Positions 24,180-34,700 of a DNA stretch of 64,000 nucleotides are shown piece after piece. Positions within the stretch are counted from its first letter, which is position 1; each line of letters begins with the position of its first letter. This stretch comes from Mangrovimonas spongiae (lineage in GTDB: Bacteria > Bacteroidota > Bacteroidia > Flavobacteriales > Flavobacteriaceae): contig NZ_RWBG01000001.1 of assembly GCF_003944795.1 (NCBI RefSeq), forward strand, positions 124,001 to 188,000, given 5' to 3'. A program made the translations under genes and the position numbers. The notes beneath the pieces were generated by a model. It worked only from the letters and a program-made list of their open reading frames with translations, did no database searches and was not told where the DNA came from.

Positions 24180-25463
24180 TTAGTGAGTTGCTAATTTTTT
24201 TCTTTGAACAGGCATTTCTACCGTTTTCATTAGTTCTTCGGTATTGCCATCAAACGTTTTTACTATTGGTTTTCCATCACGAGACAAGCCTTTAAAAACA
24301 TGATCATCAACAGATTGCCAAAGCGCATATTTTGCTTTTCCATCTACGGTAAACAAGCCAAAATGATTCTCCGAACCTTTATCATTTTGGGCATCTTTCC
24401 AAGGCTCGTCAAAAGCTTCAAAATAGAAACAGGAAATCCCTTCCTTATTGGTCCAATCTCGCATGTTGTGATAGTAAAGCGCTTGTTTGTATTCGTCTGT
24501 TGCTTTTGAACCATTTGAGCCATAATGGCCGTTTGAAATCGACGCCCATCCTGTTTCGCCAATATGGATTTGTTTTGTAGAATCCACACTGTGGACATAC
24601 TTTGAAACGTTGTGGTATTGGTTTTGGGCAAACGTAATGGCACGTTGCATCGCAGCTTCAATCTTTTGCTGGCTTGAAAGGGTTTTTTCTTCGTCGTCAA
24701 TTCCCCAAAATTGTGGATTGTAATGGGTGTTATGATACGGGTAGGTATGCATCGATATAAAATCGACAGCTTTAATGAGTTGTTCCAAATCTTTATTATG
24801 ATAGCTCTTATCGCCTCCGCCCCAAGACGCAAAATCGTCTGAACTGGTAACCCATAGATCTTTGGGCAGCTTACCCTCTTTCTTTAGGTTTTGTAAATGG
24901 TTAACCCATTTTAAAATTACGTTGGGTTGCACATAATAAGTGGTTGCCCATCGTACCATAGCTTCGTTACCTACGGCTATTATTTTTATGATATCTGGAT
25001 ATTGATTGGCCAAATCGACTGCACGCTTAATTTCGTCAGCATTTTTTTCACTCTCTACAGAGTGGTCTGGCTCTAAATTGGTCCAAGCATTTTTGCAATC
25101 TATCCAAGCACCAAGCATTACGTACATCTCAAAGGTTTTATCTTCCTTTTTTAACTGCGTAATGGCTTTCATTAGGTTTGAGGCCTGAGCCAATTGCACG
25201 TTGTAAGTTCTCAGCACTTTAATGTTTAAAGCTTTAAGAATTTTTAAATCTTCTTTTATCTGTGTTACCGTTGGCTGATATTCTCTAGAAGTTTTACGAT
25301 AACCTCCATAGGAAATAGCTTGATAGTCTGGATTGCCTAGGATCTCTTTTGCAGTCATACGTTTTGTAGGTTGGGTTGGTGATTGCGTTTCTTTATCTTT
25401 TTTACAGGACAAAACACTTAGCAAAAAAGCCATTATTACTGTTATGTACCGTAGTGTTTTCAT
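24180..25463 (-). CDS. GH17 lipoprotein beta-1,3-glucanase
   Basis: The 427-residue protein has a lipoprotein signal (LLSVLSC, Cys20, then KKDKE), a GH17 barrel with acid/base Glu167 in AVGNEAMVRW and nucleophile Glu303 in IHIGETGWAS, and SYGGYR near residue 51. It should be an envelope-anchored enzyme cutting beta-1,3-glucan chains. It is the third-from-last extracytoplasmic step of the operon and lies 4 bp after the phosphorylase gene. Insertions around residues 240-300 make it longer than the cytoplasmic GH17, so the two have probably diverged in substrate length preference. Confidence 0.9.
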   Translation of the reverse strand: MKTLRYITVIMAFLLSVLSCKKDKETQSPTQPTKRMTAKEILGNPDYQAISYGGYRKTSREYQPTVTQIKEDLKILKALNIKVLRTYNVQLAQASNLMKAITQLKKEDKTFEMYVMLGAWIDCKNAWTNLEPDHSVESEKNADEIKRAVDLANQYPDIIKIIAVGNEAMVRWATTYYVQPNVILKWVNHLQNLKKEGKLPKDLWVTSSDDFASWGGGDKSYHNKDLEQLIKAVDFISMHTYPYHNTHYNPQFWGIDDEEKTLSSQQKIEAAMQRAITFAQNQYHNVSKYVHSVDSTKQIHIGETGWASISNGHYGSNGSKATDEYKQALYYHNMRDWTNKEGISCFYFEAFDEPWKDAQNDKGSENHFGLFTVDGKAKYALWQSVDDHVFKGLSRDGKPIVKTFDGNTEELMKTVEMPVQRKKLATH

Positions 25464-25467
25464 TATG

Positions 25468-28400
25468 TTATTTTAATACGTCCTTTTTAATGTGAACCTT
25501 TATTTGAGCAACTTCGGCTGTTCTGTTGAATAGTGCCTTGCTAATTTCTGAACCCAAGGTTAAATTGTCTTGTGACCTCATCCTGCCATCGCTATAAGTA
25601 ATATCCACACTGTTTTTGGAAGCTATTGCATACACAATTGGCACTTGGCAATAGGTAAATGCTAATTCGTGTCTATACACTTGAAGTTCTTGTTTGTTTT
25701 GATTGACATCCACAAACACAAAGGTTTTAGGGTCTTTTAAAAACTCATCAGCCCTTAACAAAACAGGATTGAACGTTATGTTTCCATTTTCAACAACAAC
25801 TCCAAGTTCTCCCATTCGGCTTAAGATATCTTCTTTTACCTGACCTGTCATTCCAGGTTGTTGTGCCCCTTTGCCCAAGGGTGTATGCGAATACGGATCG
25901 GTTGGAAAGGCACCATAAAGTTTTGGCGATTTATGCACGCCTATGCCTTCGTTAATTTCGTAGTAATGCTCCAATAATCTGCCAATGGTTTCATCACTCT
26001 CTTTTAAGTTAATGGCTTGCAAACAACATTCTTGTACTGCGAGCAATAACTTAGAAACCATATGCCAGTAAATAGAGCCCAAGCCTTCATAACCGTAGAA
26101 TGTTCCTGACCTGCCTGTAAACGCCTTGTGGTTAAAAACATCCTCAAAAGTTTGCAAAACAGCTTTACGCTCTCCTGCCACCAAATCTTGATATCCTTTG
26201 TTGGCTAATGCATCTAGCGCTTTATTAAGGCTATTGGCATTGTTGAAGTTACCGTTAAAATGATAATTGCCATCAATATCCTGTTCCAACACATTGGTGT
26301 TACCATCGTGAATGAGTTTGGTCAATAGTTTTGAAGCTTCTACTTTTTCGGTTGGGATGGTGTTCTTCTCCAAGAATTTTGGCAATTCCTTGTTTGGGTA
26401 CAGCAAATAACTGTATTGATCTGGCCTAAATAATTTGCTGTTTTTCATACTGTCCAAAACAGCTAAACTTTCTTTTGGTTTAAGGTACCCTGAACTTAAC
26501 GCTGCTACTTGACCTTCCAACATTTCGTCTAAATAAGAAATGGAAATGCCATTATTATCAATGGTCATTAAGTTATAGGCGTGGTACATATTGTCTGCTC
26601 GCTTATTGGCCTTGATGGAGTGTTCTAGGTATTGCAGCGTTAGCGCAACAAAATCGGTAAGTTTGGAAACCGAAATTGTCTCTTTTCTGCCAGAAAAGGA
26701 ATGATTGTAAATTTTGCTTCTGTACTGGCTTCCAGCTTCGCCCAAACCATCGGTAACTGTCTTTCTATCGGCATCTGAAATTTTGGACGACAGCACGTTT
26801 GAATGTGCTATTAAAACCGAATTAACTTGATTGAAAAACTCCAAAAGTTCTTTTGACAGCTCAATATCCTGCGTTTCTGAAGTTTTCAAAATGTGTTCAA
26901 AAAACTTAAAAAAACGTCTTAAATAGTATAATGTGACCATTGATACACCGTTACCAACAAGAGCGTTGTTGGCATCGTTCCATTCTGGTCTTTGGGTATT
27001 CATCCAAATACCACCTTCTGGGATAAAATTGGATAACTTAGCAAGTGTTGTTGCCAATATTTTCTCAAGGAAATTTACTTTATGGATAAAGTAATTTTCG
27101 TCTCTTAGCAAAGCACCATCTGCACCAAATTCGTCACGTTTTTTACGTATTTGCTTATCTAAATCATAATCAAACTCAATGGTGTCCTTTGGGTCTTTAA
27201 CAATCTCTTGATAGGGCTTTATTTTATATGGTACGTTGGCATACACAAACAAATCTTTTGTAAAATAATCGTCCAACATATTAGGATAATGGTCTTGAAA
27301 TGCTTCTAAAAACTTGAGCAAATAAATAATTTGATGGTCGCCCCAATAGCCAATGTACGACCAAGGATCGTGCTCTTCTATCACCTCCCAATCAAAGCCA
27401 TCCTTTGTAACCCGATACGGATTGTACCCATCAAATGTTGTGGCGTTTAAAAACTTATGGATCATACTCTCCAAAAACTCGGGATAAGAATACGCAAGTG
27501 CTTCCCAGTTTTGAAAAATATCACGCCAGTTGCCTTCATAGTCCAAAATTTTCGACCCATCATCTTCGTTTCTAGTGTTAATTGAGAATTTGTTCCACGG
27601 TCTGCTTGGATCGCCGTGACGACGACTAAACTTGAGTGGCATATACTCCATTGCCAAACGCCTAAAGTTTTTGTCATCACTATTTACAGCTAACTCTTTG
27701 AGTTTTTGTAGTGAGAACACCTCAGGTAGTTTTTCCAAAATGCTTTCGGTAGTTCTGTGTATTTTTTTATTGGCCTTTGCCAAATAGGTATCAAAATCCC
27801 ACTTTTCAATTAGGTAGTTCAAATCAAAAATGCCACCTCGCATAATGTTGAAAAGTGTGTTGGAGTAATGACGCGTGTTGCGACGTTTATCGGCTGATAG
27901 CTGAAACCCGTCAGATGCAGAAACCAAATTCATAAGGCGTTGTGTACCTAATTGAATATCGTTGTTTACTTGGGTTTTTAAGTTGTCGTTATTTTTTATT
28001 TTATGTGCAATGGCCGAAATTGCTGAAATCGTTTGGTTAACATTTGCGATAATCATCCATTGTTTTTGGGATTCTGCAGGCAAACTCATTTCACTCACCA
28101 AAAAGTAAGCCCCTTTTTCGGCTTTGATGTCATTTTCCTCTTTTACCGACGCATTGTTTCTAAACGCATCCAATTGCAATGAAGAGGCCAAATATTGTGG
28201 GTTTTTAATACCCAAAGACCAAACCATGTTTGCTTTTAAAGCTTCACTAGGTTCTGCTCTATCTACAATTATGGCACTTAAACTGTATATGCCGATGCCT
28301 GTTTCCTTTTGTATTTCGCTGCGTTTATAGGCATCTACCAAGTTGCTTCTTATGGCTTGCAAATCGGTGTTTACGCCATAGGGCATAATATTTTGAATAC

Positions 28401-28911
28401 CATCCAACAACTTCACATTTACCTCAGCCTCTGAATGGTTAATAAGTGTGCTTTTACGTACAAAACCATATTGATTGCTAGAACACCATTGGTACCTAAA
28501 GGTTAGGTTCAAGTCGTGGTTGACTTCTTCAAAAAGGAGTTTGTTTCCAAATCTGTTTTTGTAAATGTTTCTAGAATAGTTGTACTGCCCTTCTTGTCTG
28601 TCAGAAAAAGGCTCCCATAGGTGAGCTTGATTATCTACGGTTACCCAAAATATGGACTTACTGCCCGTAACATCATTGAGCTCGGTAACCTTGTCATCGG
28701 TATAATAAGGAAATAGTGCGTTTTCAGAGTCTTTTCTTCCAGCAGTTAAACCACCATTACTGGAAATGAACATCCAATGGTTGGAATCGCTCACAATACT
28801 CATAAAGAAAGGTCGCATTTCATTATGGTTGGTAATTTTATAGTACTGCTCGTTTCCTATGGTAACCGATTTGAGTTTTATCTCTTTGTTTAGGGCTTGT
28901 ATGTCTTTCAT
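25468..28911 (-). CDS. GH149-type beta-1,3-oligoglucan phosphorylase
   Basis: The 1147-residue protein has no signal peptide. It has an N-terminal beta-sandwich region (NHWMFISSNGGLTAGRKDSE), and a long (alpha/alpha)6 barrel including EGNWRDIFQNWEAL, DPWSYIGYWGDHQIIYLL and RPEWNDANNALVGNG, where Asp646 (by alignment to the WND motif of GH94 phosphorylases) is the likely general acid. Length and motif order fit GH149, whose members split beta-1,3-glucan oligosaccharides with phosphate to give glucose 1-phosphate; the related GH161 is the main alternative. The start is the ATG at 28911; a TTG 9 bases earlier is possible. Its place beside a permease and a cytoplasmic GH17 supports intracellular phosphorolysis of imported laminari-oligosaccharides. 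Confidence 0.85.
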   Translation of the reverse strand: MKDIQALNKEIKLKSVTIGNEQYYKITNHNEMRPFFMSIVSDSNHWMFISSNGGLTAGRKDSENALFPYYTDDKVTELNDVTGSKSIFWVTVDNQAHLWEPFSDRQEGQYNYSRNIYKNRFGNKLLFEEVNHDLNLTFRYQWCSSNQYGFVRKSTLINHSEAEVNVKLLDGIQNIMPYGVNTDLQAIRSNLVDAYKRSEIQKETGIGIYSLSAIIVDRAEPSEALKANMVWSLGIKNPQYLASSLQLDAFRNNASVKEENDIKAEKGAYFLVSEMSLPAESQKQWMIIANVNQTISAISAIAHKIKNNDNLKTQVNNDIQLGTQRLMNLVSASDGFQLSADKRRNTRHYSNTLFNIMRGGIFDLNYLIEKWDFDTYLAKANKKIHRTTESILEKLPEVFSLQKLKELAVNSDDKNFRRLAMEYMPLKFSRRHGDPSRPWNKFSINTRNEDDGSKILDYEGNWRDIFQNWEALAYSYPEFLESMIHKFLNATTFDGYNPYRVTKDGFDWEVIEEHDPWSYIGYWGDHQIIYLLKFLEAFQDHYPNMLDDYFTKDLFVYANVPYKIKPYQEIVKDPKDTIEFDYDLDKQIRKKRDEFGADGALLRDENYFIHKVNFLEKILATTLAKLSNFIPEGGIWMNTQRPEWNDANNALVGNGVSMVTLYYLRRFFKFFEHILKTSETQDIELSKELLEFFNQVNSVLIAHSNVLSSKISDADRKTVTDGLGEAGSQYRSKIYNHSFSGRKETISVSKLTDFVALTLQYLEHSIKANKRADNMYHAYNLMTIDNNGISISYLDEMLEGQVAALSSGYLKPKESLAVLDSMKNSKLFRPDQYSYLLYPNKELPKFLEKNTIPTEKVEASKLLTKLIHDGNTNVLEQDIDGNYHFNGNFNNANSLNKALDALANKGYQDLVAGERKAVLQTFEDVFNHKAFTGRSGTFYGYEGLGSIYWHMVSKLLLAVQECCLQAINLKESDETIGRLLEHYYEINEGIGVHKSPKLYGAFPTDPYSHTPLGKGAQQPGMTGQVKEDILSRMGELGVVVENGNITFNPVLLRADEFLKDPKTFVFVDVNQNKQELQVYRHELAFTYCQVPIVYAIASKNSVDITYSDGRMRSQDNLTLGSEISKALFNRTAEVAQIKVHIKKDVLK

Positions 28912-29018
28912 TACGATCAAAATCTGTAATTCTCTTTTAGATTAATGGTTGAAAAATTCTGTGCAAAACAGCTTAATTCTGTTTTGCCTCATTATAGTTT
29001 TTATGTGTTTTAAATGTA

Positions 29019-29849
29019 TTATTTACTGTAGACTCGCACGTAATCTACTAGCATTTGCTGTGGAAAAACCGTGTTTTCATTAGGTACGCCACCATAATTG
29101 CCACCAACAGCCACATTCATAATAATGTAAAAAGGCTGGTCGTTAAAAATCCAGTCGCCGGGAATATCATTTGGTGTTAATTGATTATAAAGCACGTCGT
29201 CTACATAAAAGTTAATGTAGTTTTCGTCCCATTCAATGCCAAAAACGTGAAATCCAGTATCAAACCTATCGTTGACCAAATCATAAAGCTTGGTCACAGA
29301 TTCGCCTCCAGAATAGCCTGGGCCGTGAATGGTACCATTAACTATGGTTGGTTCGCTACCACGATTTTCCATAATGTCTATCTCGCCACAAGCAGGCCAG
29401 ATGACCTCATCAGAATTAGCTCCCAACAGCCAAAATGCTGGCCAAAGACCTTGACCCCAAGGCAATTGTATGCGAGCCTCGAAGCGACCGTACTTTTGCT
29501 CAAACAAATCTTTGGTATTGATTCTTGCCGAAGTGTAAGACGCACCTTCGTAAGATTCGCTTAGTGCAGTTATTTTCAGCATTCCATCTTCAACTACAAT
29601 GTTATCAGTTCTATCTGTGTAATACTGCAACTCGTTGTTCCCCCAACCTGGTATGCCTTGTTCTGAACCGTTCCCCATATCGTAATTCCACAGTGTGGCA
29701 TCTGGAGCACCATCGACATCAAATTCATCAGCCATCACCAAGTTATCCATCGTAGTGACTATTTGCGTATCGTCTGTTGAGCAGCCCATAATTATTAGAC
29801 TTGAAAAGCTTAACAATACTAAATTATGTTTGTATGATAAAAACTTCAT
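29019..29849 (-). CDS. GH16 lipoprotein laminarinase
   Basis: The 276-residue protein has a lipobox (IIMGC, Cys23) and a compact GH16 jelly roll with the catalytic signature Glu156-Ile-Asp158-Ile-Met-Glu161, in the EIDIMEN form typical of beta-1,3(4)-glucanases. WPAFWLLG and the terminal VDYVRVYS are also typical. It is likely an endo-acting enzyme on the cell surface that makes the first cuts in beta-1,3-glucan. It is separated by 18 bp from the binding lipoprotein gene upstream and by 107 bp from the phosphorylase gene downstream. That gap (28912-29018) could hold a processing site or an internal promoter; nothing clear is visible. Confidence 0.9.
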   Translation of the reverse strand: MKFLSYKHNLVLLSFSSLIIMGCSTDDTQIVTTMDNLVMADEFDVDGAPDATLWNYDMGNGSEQGIPGWGNNELQYYTDRTDNIVVEDGMLKITALSESYEGASYTSARINTKDLFEQKYGRFEARIQLPWGQGLWPAFWLLGANSDEVIWPACGEIDIMENRGSEPTIVNGTIHGPGYSGGESVTKLYDLVNDRFDTGFHVFGIEWDENYINFYVDDVLYNQLTPNDIPGDWIFNDQPFYIIMNVAVGGNYGGVPNENTVFPQQMLVDYVRVYSK

Positions 29850-29867
29850 AAGTTGTTGTTTTAAGTA

Positions 29868-31793
29868 TTAATTGTGAAAGTAAACGTTATCGATAAACAC
29901 ATCTGTAACCTCATAAGGTTGTCCCACAAAAATGTACTGGGCAATATTTGCAGTTGAGGTCAGATTGGTGAAATCTGACAATGGTATATCTAAACTTACC
30001 CATTCGCCTTGAGCTAGAGCATTAATACTGATTTCGTGCTCAGTATCATCGCCACCACCAAAGGCATTATCGGCTCCAAAATCTACCAACTTAATGTTGA
30101 AAGACGTAAAGTCTGGCGACCACACATCCATATGAAAATGCGTCATTGCAGAAGCATCAACCGTTGTGCTTACCGTTTCTACGCCTACAAATCCTAAATT
30201 GGTGTATTTTTTTGTTGGGTTGCCATCAACATCAACATCATCCAAAATAGTTGCTGCCGCAGACCAATCGGTACGCCAAGTATCTACGGTAACATTTGTA
30301 TACACATCGCTAAACAACGAAATTACATTTGCTGCTGCCAATGTTGGATCTGGTGCCGCAACCGTTGGCGAAGTTGGTACTTGGTAGAAATAGATATTGT
30401 CTGCATAAAAATTGGTTAAGTTGGTGCCTAAGTTTTCATAAATAATAAGGCCCATGCTATCCTTGTTTGCCAAAGACAAGGGCATATCGATGCTTGCCCA
30501 ACCGCCATCAACCAAATTGCTGCTGTTAAGTGTGAATTCTTGATTGGTATCATCTGTACCACCATCTACACCATCAGCTCCAAAATCCCTTAGCGTAATT
30601 TTTAGTTGTGCACCAGCATCGAGAACTGGAACAAAAATATCGAAATGCACGTGAGTCATTTCTGAAGCATTTACAGTAGGATTGCTAAAGCTAGTTCCCA
30701 CAAAATTGAAGTTTGTATAGTTGAGTACATTATCACCATTTACCGTAAAATCGGCAGATTCTGTAGTTTGATAAGGTTCCCAATAGCCATTATAAAAATC
30801 TACTGGAACATTGGTATAAGCATCACTAAATATGGATATTACCAACGACTCGTCTTCAGTAGGAACAGGAGCTGCTGTGAAATTACCCAAAGACTCCAAG
30901 GTTAATGAACCTTCGGCATCAACACCTGCTACAGTAGCGGTTATTGTTGTCATTCCACTTCCAATTACTGAGACTGTACCCTCTTCTGAAACTGTGGCTG
31001 TACTTGGGTTTGAAGATTGAAAATTAAAATAAGCAGGTGCTGCAACAACCGTTACATCTTCTCCAGTACCTAGATTGTAGGTCTGGGATAAGCCTGTAAC
31101 ATTTGCCAATGCTCCGATAAAAGTTTGCTCAGATACATCATTACCTTCCAATATTTTTGGTCTTGGTTGTGCAACCGTTCCCAATTTTTCAAATTTTATT
31201 TCGTCTAACCAAATGGTATAGCCAAACCCTCCCGTGTTTTGCGTTCCGGTAGCATATCTAAACACGCCTCTTACTTCTGTCAATTTTGAAGGATCTGGAA
31301 TTGGAACTACATATTTTTCCCAAGCTGTTCCAACACTCACATTAGTAAGTGTTACTTGATAAGCATTATCAATAAAATCTTCTCCAAAACCAATTTGATC
31401 GAGTATGATTCCTTGAGAAGCTTTGGCATAAAAGGTTAAGGCATCATAGCCAGAGAGATCCCTGCCTGCACCATCAATTCTAAAAATACCGCCGGCGTAA
31501 TTTCCATCGGGATTGTCGGCATTTGGAACATTAATTTCAAGTGAAGCGTTGCCACTGTAAGCCTCTGTGCCCTCAAAGTTTATAACTTCTAAATTTGAAT
31601 CGCCGTAGGGAAAATAAAAATCGGTACCTAAGCCAACTGGTGCATCCAGAAACACATCTCCTAAGGTAGAAAAGTTGGCTTCTACCGCATCGTCTGAAAG
31701 ATCTCTTTCGCAACCAAACGCAAAGACTAGTAATAATCCAAGCAAAAGTGCTCTGTTTCGTGTATTTACTGTTCTATTTTTCATTTTTGCCAT
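29868..31793 (-). CDS. Multidomain glycan-binding lipoprotein with duplicated C-terminal modules
   Basis: From the ATG at 31793 the protein has 641 residues. A lipoprotein signal ends at FAFGC. Next come a beta-sandwich of CBM type (to about residue 205, ending IWLDEIKFEKL), a bacterial Ig-like (BIG2) domain (about 235-300; SSNPSTATVSEEGTVSVI), and two homologous beta-sandwich modules (about 315-485 and 495-641). The last two share AxxVIS-F-D-YTNVxVD near their start, TH-HxD, xLxDFGAD and a terminal Y/FxDNxYF, so they arose by duplication. No catalytic motif is present. It probably holds laminarin at the surface, playing the part of SusE/F-type proteins. A TTG at 31808 would overlap the upstream gene; the ATG 4 bp after that gene's stop is preferred. 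Confidence 0.8.
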   Translation of the reverse strand: MAKMKNRTVNTRNRALLLGLLLVFAFGCERDLSDDAVEANFSTLGDVFLDAPVGLGTDFYFPYGDSNLEVINFEGTEAYSGNASLEINVPNADNPDGNYAGGIFRIDGAGRDLSGYDALTFYAKASQGIILDQIGFGEDFIDNAYQVTLTNVSVGTAWEKYVVPIPDPSKLTEVRGVFRYATGTQNTGGFGYTIWLDEIKFEKLGTVAQPRPKILEGNDVSEQTFIGALANVTGLSQTYNLGTGEDVTVVAAPAYFNFQSSNPSTATVSEEGTVSVIGSGMTTITATVAGVDAEGSLTLESLGNFTAAPVPTEDESLVISIFSDAYTNVPVDFYNGYWEPYQTTESADFTVNGDNVLNYTNFNFVGTSFSNPTVNASEMTHVHFDIFVPVLDAGAQLKITLRDFGADGVDGGTDDTNQEFTLNSSNLVDGGWASIDMPLSLANKDSMGLIIYENLGTNLTNFYADNIYFYQVPTSPTVAAPDPTLAAANVISLFSDVYTNVTVDTWRTDWSAAATILDDVDVDGNPTKKYTNLGFVGVETVSTTVDASAMTHFHMDVWSPDFTSFNIKLVDFGADNAFGGGDDTEHEISINALAQGEWVSLDIPLSDFTNLTSTANIAQYIFVGQPYEVTDVFIDNVYFHN

Positions 31794-31797
31794 TTTT

Positions 31798-34700
31798 TTA
31801 TTTTCCAATATTGATATGCACGTAGGTTCTTATTTCCCATTCTGATCCATTAGGAAACCCTACTGGACTTAGTGGAGGCACTCCAAATTCTGGGCCTTGC
31901 AAAGGCGCATATCTTGGAGAGTACTCATTTAACGATCGCCAAGTATACCTCAAACCTATAGTGGTATTTGGTAATATAAACCAATCTGGTTTACCAAGAG
32001 AAGTAGAAATATCTGCCATAAATTGAACTGGGAATGTTAGGTTGAAATCCCTATGATAGTCAAAAGGTCCCCAATCGTTAATTTTTAAATGTGTTTGAAA
32101 CTTCATTTTCTTGTATATGGCTCTTACATCGCCACCAAATCGGTAAATTGTTCTGTCTGAATCACCATTGCCTTGACCATTTCCATAGTAAAAATTTCCT
32201 ATCAACCCTAAATCTGGGGAGACCTTGGAAACCATTCTAGAATGTACTTCCCATAGGTCTTCTGCTGGCACAGAGTTAGTAAACGCAAAAAACGTACGGT
32301 TAGCTAAAAACCCTATGTGAGCATCCATAGCTGTTGGGTGATGCCTGTAAACAAACCCTAGGTTCATGGCAAATTTTGCGTCTTCAGCTCTGTCATTGTC
32401 CCATTGGTACATCCAAGTTCCTGGTGTTGGATCGTAGGTTAGCAAAAGCTCTCCAGCTGTAGTTTCTCTGTTTGATCTTACCGCAAACGGATCGTCTATG
32501 ACATTTCTTAATCGACCAGGTGCATTAACATCATTTGGCATTGGATCAACCAATGGTTTTTGCCATAAAAAGTTGGGTGCAACTTGAATGTCTCCAAAAG
32601 AATAGGTAAAGCCAGAAAGTATATTGGTTTGGTTACCGCTTCCTGTATCTTTAAGCCTCCATCCCGTAAAGGTTTGTGTAGCATCTGCACCGCCATTGGC
32701 AACCAATCCCATTATGGCACCTTGACCATACCAATTGAATCGACCTCCTTGATAAGTGATTTTTGCTTTCCCTCCCCAATTATCGCTTGATTTTATTTTA
32801 TCTTCATAAACAACTCCATTTTTAATATCTTGGAAAGCACTACCATTTAATGGACTTCCTCCCCAAATACCACCAACAGTCACGCCTACTTTACCAAAAT
32901 CTCTTTCAATGGCAAGCGTGGCTCTTTCGGTTGGCCAAGGTGGTATTATACCACTTCGCGCTTGGTTTTGATCAATGATTCGTCTTCCGTTATCATCAAA
33001 ATTCAAGTCTGTTTCTACGTCTCTGTGATAAATTCCTGTAACATTGAAATGTCCAAACTTTCGACCGTACTTAAAAAGCATTGCTGGATTTGCACCCCAC
33101 CACAATTGAGGTCCAAAAGCTGCTTTTAAGCCGTCTAGGCCACGTTTCATATCTACTTCTACTCCTGAAATCTCACCACCATAAATATCTAGGTTTGGGC
33201 CATAATTGGCTTCAGGATAAAGGCCGAAAAAATCGCCTTCGTACTGCCAGTGGTAGTGCCCTGTTCTGTAAAATCCTCTTAAATCAAAATGTTTGGATTT
33301 CCATTCAAAATCACTTTGATAAATGTTGAGCCTGTTGTTATCTTGTAGGGTAACTTCACCTTCGCTAGTTGAAAGGGTTACTATTCGCGCTCTATTTTCA
33401 TAAAAAATTTCATCTATTGGGTTTTGTGCCACTCTACCTATGTAATTAACCACAACATTGGCTCTCATGTTTGGGGTGGGGTTGGCCTCCACTCCCACAA
33501 AATACGATTGCATATGGTCGAACCCTAATTGGTCTGGGTACACATTTTCATTGGGGTCGGCGTTTTCGGGCGTGGTGATTAAACTTCCACCTGTGTTGAA
33601 TGTTGTGAATTTAGCTTGCAACTGACTTAGCCTTATTTTGCCCGTTTCTTTAGCTTCAAGTGCTGCTTTATCACCTCGCGCTCTTAATACAGCATCCATA
33701 ATTTGGATGTTGTTGAAATAGTTGGTCACAAATCCGGCTGTTACAGTGTCATCATAAGGGTTTAACTTATGTGCTTCCTTTAAGGCGTAATAGGCTGCTC
33801 TTGGATATAATTCGTAAAGGCCTCTTTCGTTGGTCGGCCCTTTTGCACAAATACCAAACCACTCTTCATTCATGTTATTTTCGCCTGGAGCAAGGTCTAT
33901 GTCGTAGCCTCCATTTGCCCAAGAAGCATTGTTATCGTGAATATCGGCATTTTCACGCTTATCAAACCCATACTTCCACCAGCCATCGCTGAATTGAAAC
34001 GTAAAGCCACCAATGGAGTTTTCTGCCCTGCCCAAACCTGCGGCATTTTGATAAATTTCCTTCCAGTTGCCAAGCATATAGTAAGCTTGTGCTTTTTGAT
34101 CTTCTTGATTTTCTATGGCATTAAATGCATCGGCTCCAAATTCTGTGAACATTAATGGTTTGTTGAGTTTTTCCTTGACCACATCAAACATATCGGTAAA
34201 CGACACACCTCTATATACATTGGTCCCATAGATGTCTATGTCTGGGCATTCTTCTGCAATAATGTCTATAAACAAGACATCTCCGTTACAGATAGCAACT
34301 GGATGATTAGCATCCATGGCTTTCATTTTTTTGGCAGCATCGTTCATTAACTTGTACATTGGTCTTCCTCTTGACTCGCCTATAAATGCTTTTTGAGATT
34401 CATCATCTGGAAAGTCCTCAGTTTCGGCACCTTGCCAAAACAAACCATAGTTGTTTTCGTTTCCTAATAAATACATTAACAAGCCTGGTGTGTCTTTATA
34501 CGTTTTGACCAACATCTCTATTTCACTTAAAAGAAGTTGCGATGTTTTGGGATCGTCATAAATGGTAATGGGCGTCCAAACGCCATCTATAGTTAAGCCA
34601 TAACGTCCAAAAGAGTGGTTAAGCATCGTGTAAATGCCATATTTCTCATAGATATATTTTATCCATCTTGCTGGCACACCCGTATACTGTCTTATGACAT

